The notes under the pieces are model-generated. The model saw only the letters and a list, made by a program, of their open reading frames with translations. It did not search any database and had not been told where the DNA came from. A stretch of 5,865 nt of DNA from JBFYTX01 sp964442335 (GTDB taxonomy: Bacteria; Chloroflexota; Dehalococcoidia; Dehalococcoidales; RBG-16-60-22), in NCBI GenBank assembly GCA_964442335.1, contig CAYTZI010000130.1, forward strand, positions 1-5,865, in the 5' to 3' direction. Below are positions 1 through 5,147 of this stretch, one piece after another (positions within the stretch are counted from its first letter, which is position 1; every line of letters starts with the position of its first letter). The translations under genes and the position numbers were made by a program.

Positions 1-806
1 TGGCGCCCTACGCTGGCTGCGCCATGGGCGAGGAGTTCATGGAGCAGGGCAAGGATGTTTTGATTATCTACGACGACCTTTCCAAGCACGCCTGGGCTTA
101 CCGCCAGCTTTCGCTCTTGCTGCGGCGGCCGCCCGGCCGCGAGGCGTACCCCGGCGACGTTTTCTATCTCCATTCCCGCCTCCTGGAGAGGTCGGCTAAG
201 TACGCTGAAGAGTACGGCGGCGGCTCGCTGACCGCCTTGCCCATCATCGAGACGCAGGCCGGCGATGTTTCCGCCTATATCCCCACCAACGTTATCTCTA
301 TCACGGACGGCCAGCTCTATCTTGAGACCGACCTTTTTAATGCGGGCATCAAGCCCGCCCTAAACGTTGGTATCTCGGTGTCCCGCGTGGGCAGCAAGGC
401 CCAGACGGCCGCCATGAAGAAAGTGGCCGGCAGGCTCAAGCTGGATATGGGCCAGTACCGCGAGGTCGCGGCTTTTGCCCAGTTCGGTACCGCCGAGCTC
501 GATAAGGCCACCCGCTCCCAGCTGGAGCGCGGCGAGCGTATCCAGGAGGTGCTCAAGCAGCCGCAGTTTGTGCCCGTCTCGCTGGAGCGCCAGGTCATGG
601 TCCTCTACGCCGTCATCAACGGCTACCTTGACGATATCCCCGTGGAGAATATCGCCTCTTTCGAGACGGATTTCTACCGGTTCATAGAGTCCAGCTACGC
701 GGACCTGGTCAAGAATATCGCATCGATTAGAGACTTAAGCAACGAAGACGAGGAGACCCTTAAGAAAGCCATTGCCGAGTTCAAGCAGGGCTTCGTGGCT
801 AAATAA
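1..806 (+). CDS. atpA: F1Fo ATP synthase subunit alpha, C-terminal part (5' end outside window)
   Basis: This is the C-terminal ~268 residues of the alpha subunit, the non-catalytic nucleotide-binding subunit of the F1 head. The frame is open from base 3 (A-P-Y-A-G-C-A before the first internal Met at 24), so that Met is not the start. Visible family landmarks are the Walker B segment VLIIYDDLSKHAWAY just after the window start, LLLRRPPGREAYPGDVFYLH, the TNVISITDGQ stretch, and VSRVGSKAQ with the conserved arginine at bases 384-386. In this family that arginine contacts nucleotide in the neighbouring catalytic beta site. The C-terminal helical domain follows and the gene ends in TAA at 804-806. 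A complete alpha is about 500 residues, so roughly half is missing upstream. atpG follows after a 95-base gap containing a hairpin repeat. I see no frameshift. Identification is secure. Confidence 0.97.
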   Translation, partial: APYAGCAMGEEFMEQGKDVLIIYDDLSKHAWAYRQLSLLLRRPPGREAYPGDVFYLHSRLLERSAKYAEEYGGGSLTALPIIETQAGDVSAYIPTNVISITDGQLYLETDLFNAGIKPALNVGISVSRVGSKAQTAAMKKVAGRLKLDMGQYREVAAFAQFGTAELDKATRSQLERGERIQEVLKQPQFVPVSLERQVMVLYAVINGYLDDIPVENIASFETDFYRFIESSYADLVKNIASIRDLSNEDEETLKKAIAEFKQGFVAK

Positions 807-823
807 AAAAGGGGCGTCTACAA

Positions 824-835
824 GGGACGCGTCCC
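824..835. repeat. 12-base perfect palindrome after atpA
   Basis: GGGACGCGTCCC is self-complementary. It sits inside a looser inverted repeat: 806-816 pairs with 830-840 at about 9 of 11 positions (A-run plus GGGGCG against CGTCCC plus TTTT). It lies 18 bases after the atpA stop. It could form an RNA stem at the alpha-gamma junction and weaken read-through. The T-tract is short and interrupted, so I do not call it a terminator. Confidence 0.4.
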
Positions 836-844
836 ATTTTGTAA

Positions 845-890
845 ACCTCCCCCTCTCCTTGAAAAGAGAGGGGGATACAGGGGGAGAGGT
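845..890. repeat. GC-rich inverted-repeat element in the atpA-atpG gap
   Basis: The element begins ACCTCCCCCTCTCC and ends GGGGGAGAGGT, so its ends are imperfect inverted repeats. An inner stem pairs CCCCTCTCCTT (850-860) with AAGAGAGGGG (864-873), with one bulge. The same pattern (C-rich 'cctccccctctc' arm, G-rich 'gggagag' arm) recurs at 1785-1826 and 5148-5386, which points to a dispersed intergenic repeat family. The terminal AGAGGT at 885-890 is also the best Shine-Dalgarno match for atpG, 11 bases before its ATG, so the repeat end appears to supply the ribosome binding site. Confidence 0.65.
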
Positions 891-901
891 AAACACAAAC
901 A

Positions 902-1756
902 ATGCCGGACATCCGTAAGGTAAAACGCCGTATCAGGGGCGTCCGCAACATCTCCAAGATTACCCGCGCCATGGAGATGATTGCCGCCTCCAAGATGCGT
1001 AAAGCCCAGGAGCGCGGCCTCCAGGGTCGGCCCTACTCTCAGAAAATAGAGCAGGTCATCGCTGACCTCGCCGCTCTGCCGGAGACCACCCTGAAGCACC
1101 CGCTCTTGCAGCGGCGACCCGTTAACAAAGTCGCCGTGGTGCATGTCACGCCCGACCGCGGTCTCTGCGGCGGCCTTAACGCTAACCTCAACCGCCACCT
1201 CGCCGCCTTTATCCTTGACCAGAAAGCCAGGGTCGAGGTTATCGCCGTGGGGCGTAAAGGCCGTGACGCCGCCATGCGCTTTGCCTGCGATATGTCCGCC
1301 GAGTTCACTAATCTCGGTGATAATCCCTCATTCCTGGATACCCTCCCCATTTCCCACATCGTTATCGATGAGTATACCGCCGGCAAAATCGACGAGGTCT
1401 ATATTTCCTACGCCCGGTTTATCTCCACGATGGTGCAGAAGCCGGAGATGAAGCCGCTTTTGCCCGTCGCTCCGGCGCCGATACCCGGCGGACAGAATGT
1501 CGAATATATCTATGAGCCCGGCGCCGAGTCGGTGCTGGGTGGCCTGTTGCCCCGCTTCGTGGAGATGGAAATCTATCACGCTATCCTGGAGTCCATCGCC
1601 AGCGAGCAGTCCGCCCGCATGGTCGCCATGCGTAACGCCACCGATAGCGCTAATGAGCTTATCGGCGATTTGACGCTTTTGTATAACAAAGCCCGGCAGG
1701 AGGCCATCACCCGCGACCTTCTTGACATCACCGGCGGCGTGGTGGCCCTGGAATAA
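902..1756 (+). CDS. atpG: F1Fo ATP synthase subunit gamma
   Basis: This 284-residue protein is full length for the gamma subunit (usually about 285-290), the rotating central stalk that couples proton flow through Fo to catalysis in the alpha3beta3 head. The N-terminal coiled-coil helix MPDIRKVKRRIRGVRNISKITRAMEMIAASKM is the family signature. The Rossmann-like middle has the typical DRGLCGGLNAN turn near residues 85-95. The C-terminal helix carries SARMVAMRNATDSANELI and ends in the usual GG-A/V-ALE style tail. The ATG at 902 is the only sensible start because the signature begins directly at it. The likely ribosome binding site is the AGAGGT that forms the end of the preceding repeat. The gene lies between atpA and atpD as usual, but is bracketed on both sides by hairpin repeats. 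Confidence 0.97.
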   Translation: MPDIRKVKRRIRGVRNISKITRAMEMIAASKMRKAQERGLQGRPYSQKIEQVIADLAALPETTLKHPLLQRRPVNKVAVVHVTPDRGLCGGLNANLNRHLAAFILDQKARVEVIAVGRKGRDAAMRFACDMSAEFTNLGDNPSFLDTLPISHIVIDEYTAGKIDEVYISYARFISTMVQKPEMKPLLPVAPAPIPGGQNVEYIYEPGAESVLGGLLPRFVEMEIYHAILESIASEQSARMVAMRNATDSANELIGDLTLLYNKARQEAITRDLLDITGGVVALE

Positions 1757-1761
1757 AATGA

Positions 1762-1778
1762 AAGGGGCGAAGCCCCTT
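1762..1778 (+). repeat. Hairpin just after the atpG stop
   Basis: AAGGGGC (1762-1768) and GCCCCTT (1772-1778) form a perfect 7-base stem with a GAA loop, beginning six bases after the atpG stop. No T-tract follows, so it is not a classical intrinsic terminator. The same module, a GGGGC/GCCCC hairpin directly followed by a C-rich 'tcccc' arm, occurs at 5229-5259 and 5283-5318, so it probably belongs to the dispersed repeat that continues at 1785. Confidence 0.55.
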
Positions 1779-1784
1779 CAAATT

Positions 1785-1826
1785 CCCCTCTCCCTTAATG
1801 GGAGAGAGATAAAGGGTGAGGGTGAA
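1785..1826. repeat. GC-rich hairpin repeat in the atpG-atpD gap
   Basis: CTCTCCC (1788-1794) and GGGAGAG (1800-1806) form a perfect 7-base stem with a TTAAT loop, followed by GATAAAGGGTGAGG. That tail closely matches GATAAAGGGGTGAGG at 5372-5386, which supports one shared family. The element is transcribed within the atp operon. Confidence 0.65.
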
Positions 1827-1837
1827 AAAGGAAATAA

Positions 1838-1928
1838 TGTCATTGCGAGCCATCCGCCGCAGGCGGAGGCGCGGCAATCTCACTCGTTGCCCTGTGGGAT
1901 TGCTTCGGACTTCGCCCTCGCAATGACA
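1838..1928. repeat. 91-base MITE-like element with perfect 12-base terminal inverted repeats
   Basis: The ends TGTCATTGCGAG (1838-1849) and CTCGCAATGACA (1917-1928) are perfect reverse complements. Inside, GCAATCTC (1874-1881) pairs with GGGATTGC (1896-1903), the one non-Watson-Crick position being a possible G-U in RNA, and TCCGCC/GGCGGA (1853-1867) forms a small hairpin with a GCA loop. The element has no coding capacity and no clear target-site duplication. From memory, elements with 'CATTGCGAG ... CTCGCAATG' ends are scattered through several bacterial genomes; this was not checked. It ends 18 bases before the atpD start and only 9 bases before its ribosome binding site (GAGGT, 1938-1942), so it is transcribed in the atp operon. 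Confidence 0.8.
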
Positions 1929-1946
1929 GACTAAAGTGAGGTCATT

Positions 1947-3356
1947 ATGGCTAACGGAAAAGTAGTTCAGGTCATCGGTACGGTCGTGGACGTCGAGTTT
2001 CCCCCCGACCAGCTTCCCGCCCTCTATAACTCCATCGAGATACAGACCGGTGACAATAAAATCGTCCTTGAGGTACAGGACCACCTCGGCAATAACTGGG
2101 TGCGCTGCCTGTCGCTGTCGCCTACCGACGGCCTCGCGCGCGGCGTCGAGGCTGTCGATACCGGCTCGGCTTTGAAAGTGCCGGTGGGCCGCGCCACGCT
2201 GGGACGGCTCTTCGACGTTATGGGGAATCCCCTTGATAACCTCGGCGAGGTCAAAGCCGACGATTACTGGCCCATCCACCGCCCCGCGCCCTCCTTCGAG
2301 GAGCAGGCCACCAGCACCCAGGTCCTTGAGACCGGCCTCAAGGTCATCGATCTCATCGTGCCGTTCACCAAGGGCGGTAAAATCGGGGCTTATGGCGGCG
2401 CCGGCGTCGGCAAAACCGTCATTATCCAGGAGCTTATCCGCAACATCGCCACCGTTCACGGCGGTTTCTCCGTCTTCACCGGCATCGGCGAGCGCTCCCG
2501 CGAGGGCAACGACCTCTGGCGCGAGATGAAGGAGTCCGGCGTTATCGATAAGACCGTGATGGTCTTCGGCCAGATGAACGAGCCGCCCGGCGTCCGTCTC
2601 CGCGTCGGTCTCACCGGCCTCACCATGGCTGAGTTCTTCCGCGATTCCGAGGGGCAGGACGTGCTGCTCTTTATCGATAATATTTACCGCTACACCCTGG
2701 CCGGCATGGAGGTCTCGGCGCTGCTGGGGCGGATGCCTTCCGCCGTTGGCTATCAGCCGACCCTCGCCACGGAGATGGGCGAGCTCCAGGAGCGTATCGC
2801 CTCCACCCGCAAGGGCTCGATTACGTCTTTCCAGGCTATTTATGTGCCCGCCGACGATTACACCGACCCCGGTGTGGTGACGACCTTCGGGCATCTTGAC
2901 GCCGTCGTGGCGCTGGAGCGCTCCATCGCCGAGCAGGGGCTTTACCCCGCCGTCGACCCCCTTACATCCACCTCCCGCATCCTCGACCCCAATGTGGTGG
3001 GCGAGGAGCACTACCGCGTCGCCCGCGAGGTGCAGCGCGTGCTCCAGCGCTATAAAGATTTGCAGGACATTATCGCCATCCTCGGCATCGAGGAGCTTTC
3101 CGAGGAGGACAAGCAGGCGGTCTCCCGCGCGCGCCGCATCCAGCGTTTCCTCTCGCAGCCGATGTTCGTGACCGAGGTCTTTACCGGCCGCCCCGGCAAG
3201 TATGTGAAGGTCGAGGATACCGTCCGCGGCTTCAAGGAGATTCTGGAAGGCCGCTACGATGAGTTCCCCGAGCAGGCTTTCTATATGGTGGGCGGCATCG
3301 AGGAGGTGGCGGAGGCGGCCAGGAAAATGGGGGCTGAGGCCAATGCCGGGTCTTAA
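1947..3356 (+). CDS. atpD: F1Fo ATP synthase subunit beta (catalytic)
   Basis: This 469-residue protein has the normal length for the catalytic subunit that makes or hydrolyses ATP in F1. Domains in order are an N-terminal beta-barrel (about 1-80), the nucleotide-binding domain with Walker A GGAGVGKT at 150-157 (Lys156, Thr157), GIGERSREGND at 179-189 (Glu182 is the catalytic glutamate position and Arg183 the adjacent conserved arginine), and Walker B VLLFIDN at 239-245 (Asp244). LLGRMPSAVGYQPTLATEMG follows. The C-terminal helical domain contains EELSEED at 382-388, the DELSEED lever that touches gamma. All catalytic residues are present. One local variation is NIYRYTLAGMEVSALL where many beta subunits read NIFRFTQAGSEVSALL. 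The start is supported by GAGGT at 1938-1942. The 3' end overlaps atpC by 14 bases. Confidence 0.98.
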   Translation: MANGKVVQVIGTVVDVEFPPDQLPALYNSIEIQTGDNKIVLEVQDHLGNNWVRCLSLSPTDGLARGVEAVDTGSALKVPVGRATLGRLFDVMGNPLDNLGEVKADDYWPIHRPAPSFEEQATSTQVLETGLKVIDLIVPFTKGGKIGAYGGAGVGKTVIIQELIRNIATVHGGFSVFTGIGERSREGNDLWREMKESGVIDKTVMVFGQMNEPPGVRLRVGLTGLTMAEFFRDSEGQDVLLFIDNIYRYTLAGMEVSALLGRMPSAVGYQPTLATEMGELQERIASTRKGSITSFQAIYVPADDYTDPGVVTTFGHLDAVVALERSIAEQGLYPAVDPLTSTSRILDPNVVGEEHYRVAREVQRVLQRYKDLQDIIAILGIEELSEEDKQAVSRARRIQRFLSQPMFVTEVFTGRPGKYVKVEDTVRGFKEILEGRYDEFPEQAFYMVGGIEEVAEAARKMGAEANAGS

Positions 3357-3765
3357 GATTGATATCGTTACCGCCGAACGCACCGTCTACACCGACGAGG
3401 TCGATATCGTTATCGCCCCCGGCGTTGAAGGGCAGCTCGGCATTTTGCCCCACCACGCCCCGCTGATGACCATCCTTCAGGCCGGCGAGCTGGTGGTGCG
3501 CAAGGGCAATCAGGAGGAATCGCTGGCTATCTCGGGCGGCTTTCTCGAGGTCCGGCCGGACCGCGTTATCGTCCTGGCGGATTCCGCCGAGAGGGCGGAG
3601 GAAATCGACCTCGCCCGGGCCGAGGAAGCCCGTAAGCGCGCCGAGGAGCTCTTGCGCACCGGAGAGCACGGTACTATCGATGAGACCAGGGCGGAGGCCG
3701 CCCTGCGGCGCGCCATCACCCGGCTGAGCGTGGCGGACAAGATGAAGCGCCGCCGCAAACTATAA
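3343..3765 (+). CDS. atpC: F1Fo ATP synthase subunit epsilon
   Basis: This 140-residue epsilon subunit of the F1 central stalk contacts gamma and the c-ring and can inhibit ATP hydrolysis. The N-terminal beta-sandwich shows the family pattern: IDIVTAERTVYTDEVDIVIAPG, then GQLGILPHHAPLMT, then ISGGFLEVRPDRVIVLADSAERAEEID. The C-terminal two-helix part (AEEARKRAEELLR to LSVADKMKRRRKL) is present, so this is a long-form epsilon. I chose the ATG at 3343 because the family sequence begins there. An in-frame ATG at 3259 would add 28 residues that are only the atpD sequence read out of frame. The start overlaps the last 14 bases of atpD, and GAGG at 3336-3339 is very close to it, so translation is probably coupled to atpD. 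The stop lies 2 bases from the convergent grpB stop. Confidence 0.95.
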   Translation: MPGLKIDIVTAERTVYTDEVDIVIAPGVEGQLGILPHHAPLMTILQAGELVVRKGNQEESLAISGGFLEVRPDRVIVLADSAERAEEIDLARAEEARKRAEELLRTGEHGTIDETRAEAALRRAITRLSVADKMKRRRKL

Positions 3766-3767
3766 TA

Positions 3768-4289
3768 TTATCGCCTTTGTTTCAGCGCTTTTTCAGTTAT
3801 TTCCTGGCAGAACGCCGCTTTACCGTCCATGTAAGGGTATTTATCGTTATTAAACTTCTTTGCCAGTTCCCGCTTCAGCGCGCTTAATCGTTCCCTGTCC
3901 GCTTTATGTATTTTCAGATACTCGCGGAAGGCTATCTCTTTAATCAATTCAGGACTGTCCTCAGGACAGACGTAAAGGTGATGCTCGGGTAGAGCTTTTC
4001 TCAAGGTCGCGTCGGTTAGCTTAAAGGCTTCTCTTTTTGGTATACTCTTATCTCCCTCGTAATAGTAGCCGCGTTCCTCCAGTAACGATTTCATTTCTTC
4101 CCAGCGTTCCGGCTCGATGACTATGATAATGTCGATTATCGGTTTAGCAGTCATTTCGGGGATAGCGGTGCTGCCCACGTGCTCGATACGGATAGAAGCT
4201 TCAGCTATCTCTTTGCCGATGTGCTTTTTAATATCCTCGAACCACTTCGGCCATTCCGGATTGTATTTCTCTACAAGCGTTACTTTCAT
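3768..4289 (-). CDS. GrpB/UPF0157 family protein (nucleotidyltransferase-like fold)
   Basis: This 173-residue protein has the usual size for the GrpB (UPF0157) family, whose fold resembles the nucleotidyltransferase superfamily; the substrate of most members is unknown. Visible motifs are the N-terminal Y-N-P-E-W-P-K-W-F segment (9-17), EHVGSTAIP (36-44, the GS of a nucleotidyltransferase-like site), KPIIDIII with Asp53 (49-56), HHLYVC (103-108), FREYL (121-125) and YMDGKAAF (153-160). No signal peptide or membrane segment is seen, so it is presumably cytoplasmic. It is convergent with atpC with 2 bases between stops. GC counted over 3781-4260 is 224/480 (47%), against about two thirds in sampled lines of atpD, which suggests recent acquisition or weak codon selection. 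The ribosome binding site is weak (GGGAA). It has no evident link to ATP synthase. Family call firm, function unknown. Confidence 0.88.
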   Translation of the reverse strand: MKVTLVEKYNPEWPKWFEDIKKHIGKEIAEASIRIEHVGSTAIPEMTAKPIIDIIIVIEPERWEEMKSLLEERGYYYEGDKSIPKREAFKLTDATLRKALPEHHLYVCPEDSPELIKEIAFREYLKIHKADRERLSALKRELAKKFNNDKYPYMDGKAAFCQEITEKALKQRR

Positions 4290-4427
4290 TCTGTTCCCAA
4301 ATCAAAAGCCGCCGAGTGTATCAGCGGCTCTTTCTCTTTAAAACCCCGTTTACGCAGTTGCCTGTCTATCGCTCCTCCCGTTGAGAAGCATCCGGTTGCC
4401 CCTCCCCGTATCCCCCCGCCTGAAGAA
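4286..4427 (-). pseudogene. Possible remnant of a gene upstream of grpB (doubtful)
   Basis: On the minus strand one frame is open from 4471 down to a TGA at 4288-4286 that overlaps the grpB ATG in an ATGA arrangement typical of coupled genes. Its last 27 codons, from 4369, read IDRQLRKRGFKEKEPLIHSA then AFDLGTE, which looks protein-like (charged helix, no low-complexity bias). There is no ATG, GTG or usable TTG start. A GGGAGGAG at 4379-4372 precedes an ATA codon at 4369-4367 at short spacing. It may be the tail of a broken gene that arrived with grpB, or chance open frame in non-coding DNA. I do not recognise a family. Confidence 0.25.
4299..4329 (-). terminator. Candidate intrinsic terminator downstream of khpA
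   Basis: Read on the minus strand, AGCCGC (4329-4324) pairs perfectly with GCGGCT (4312-4307) around an 11-base loop, followed by TTTTGATTT (4307-4299). A few flanking A-T pairs could lengthen the stem with one bulge. It lies about 100 bases after the khpA stop and ends 9 bases before the grpB start, so it would end rpsP-khpA transcripts before grpB. The stem is short and the loop long, so confidence is moderate to low. Confidence 0.4.
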
Positions 4428-4670
4428 CTACATAATTTCCAGTCTGACTCTGGTCTGGGCTTTGGCAGCCTTCACTCTGAGGAGAGTGCGCATCGCCTGC
4501 GCTATCTGCCCCTGCTTCCCNNNNNNNNNNGTCCCGATGATCCTCCCCTTGTCTTCGTCGGCCACGCGTAGTTTCAGCGTGATGCCCTCTTCGTTGGTTT
4601 CCTCGTCCACGTTCACTGCATCGGGTTCATTGACGATGGACTTGGCGATGTAAATTACTAGGTCTTTCAT
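4428..4670 (-). CDS. khpA: KH-domain RNA-binding protein KhpA (interrupted by a 10-N gap)
   Basis: This is a small single-KH-domain protein of the KhpA (YlqC) family, an RNA chaperone that in Firmicutes pairs with KhpB/Jag. The start MKDLVIYIAKSIVNEPDAVNV and the end RTLLRVKAAKAQTRVRLEIM match the family, and KGRIIG followed by GKQGQIAQAM is the KH core with its GxxG nucleic-acid loop. As given, the frame has 80 codons including four undetermined ones. Removing the Ns and a repeated 4-base flank gives 75 residues, close to the usual family length, so the gap probably hides no real insertion. The start overlaps the rpsP stop in ATGA, and AAGGAG lies at 4681-4676. khpA directly after rpsP is the common bacterial order. 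Confidence 0.9.
   Translation of the reverse strand: MKDLVIYIAKSIVNEPDAVNVDEETNEEGITLKLRVADEDKGRIIGXXXXGKQGQIAQAMRTLLRVKAAKAQTRVRLEIM
4521..4530. other. Assembly gap (10 N)
   Basis: Ten consecutive Ns lie inside khpA at the GxxG loop. The flanks share TCCC (4517-4520 and 4532-4535). Joining them on that overlap restores the family-typical IIGKQG reading in frame, with a single-base disagreement at 4531, which suggests a fixed-size placeholder where contig ends actually overlap. Confidence 0.95.
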
Positions 4671-4936
4671 GGCTTCTCCTTGACTGGTTTGAACTTCTCC
4701 AGAATACCTGCCTTGCCTAGTAGCCGGGCAGTGGTTTCTGACGGTTGGGCTCCCTTTTTCAGCCAGTGTAATGCCCGTTCTTCTTTAATGATTACCTTTT
4801 CCGGGTTCGTCATGGGGTCATAGCTGCCGATGTTCTCCACGAACGAGCCGTCCCTGGGCGACCTCATGTCTGCCACCACGACTCGGTAGCTGGGGTGTTT
4901 GCGCGCCCCCACCCTCCTCAGCCTGATTCTCAGCAT
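4667..4936 (-). CDS. rpsP: 30S ribosomal protein S16 (bS16)
   Basis: This 89-residue protein is bS16, an early-assembling small-subunit protein that binds 16S rRNA. It is full length (family about 80-90). The N-terminal MLRIRLRRVGARKHPSYRVVV, then ADMRSPRDGSFVENIGSYDP, and LHWLKKGAQPSETTARLL are the family signatures. The protein is basic with a lysine-rich tail and has no extension. The TGA stop overlaps the khpA start (ATGA), so the two are co-translated. A strong promoter lies about 40-70 bases upstream. The ribosome binding site is only partial (AGCAGGT a few bases before the ATG). rimM and trmD, often encoded just after this pair, are not in the window. Confidence 0.97.
   Translation of the reverse strand: MLRIRLRRVGARKHPSYRVVVADMRSPRDGSFVENIGSYDPMTNPEKVIIKEERALHWLKKGAQPSETTARLLGKAGILEKFKPVKEKP
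4676..4681 (-). promoter_or_regulatory. Ribosome binding site of khpA
   Basis: AAGGAG on the minus strand lies 5 bases before the khpA ATG, within the end of rpsP. It fixes the khpA start at 4670 and supports independent initiation in addition to coupling. Confidence 0.8.
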
Positions 4937-4977
4937 CTATACCTGCTTTCTAGTCGCTCGGAACTTATACGTCCCCT

Positions 4978-5006
4978 ATTATGCACTAATCGACTATGCG
5001 TGTCAA
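4978..5006 (-). promoter_or_regulatory. Sigma-70-type promoter of rpsP-khpA
   Basis: Minus strand: TTGACA (5006-5001), a 17-base spacer, then CATAAT (4983-4978), one mismatch from consensus. An A/T-rich tract at 5007-5040 upstream could act as an UP element. Transcription would begin near 4971, giving a leader of about 35 bases, which fits a highly expressed ribosomal protein operon. Confidence 0.85.
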
Positions 5007-5068
5007 TACAAAAAGAAAAAATGTTAAGAAATTATTTTGTTTCATTCAACATTTATCTACTTTTTGTG

Positions 5069-5084
5069 TGTAAATCTCTTTACA
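5069..5084. promoter_or_regulatory. TGTAAA-N4-TTTACA dyad, possible operator
   Basis: This is a perfect 6+6 inverted repeat with a TCTC centre, in A/T-rich DNA 62 bases upstream of the rpsP -35 box. Its size and symmetry fit a dimeric repressor site, but no regulator is encoded nearby and A/T-rich DNA makes such dyads by chance. Operator function is a guess. Confidence 0.2.
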
Positions 5085-5147
5085 TAAATATCTATTGTGG
5101 TCGAAGGGGATGAACGGTACTTGTTTGCATATGGTATATTGTTTCAT

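Noticed and set aside
1838..1928. tRNA or structured regulatory RNA in the atpG-atpD gap
   Set aside because: No cloverleaf, T-loop or CCA-type end is seen. The perfect terminal inverted repeat is better explained as a mobile repeat.
1728..3383. A 551-codon open frame on the minus strand opposite atpD
   Set aside because: It mirrors the third-base GC bias of atpD, has no recognisable domain, and its end translates the intergenic repeats. atpD itself is unmistakable on the other strand.
4179..4571. A 130-codon plus-strand frame across grpB, the gap and khpA
   Set aside because: It is antisense to two recognisable genes and includes the N run; no motif supports it.
4937..4971. Ribosomal-protein autoregulatory leader or riboswitch upstream of rpsP
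   Set aside because: The predicted leader is only about 35 bases with no strong stem, too short for a known riboswitch class.
4895..5113. A 72-codon plus-strand frame at the rpsP 5' end
   Set aside because: It runs antisense to the rpsP start and through the rpsP promoter, has no ribosome binding site and no family resemblance.
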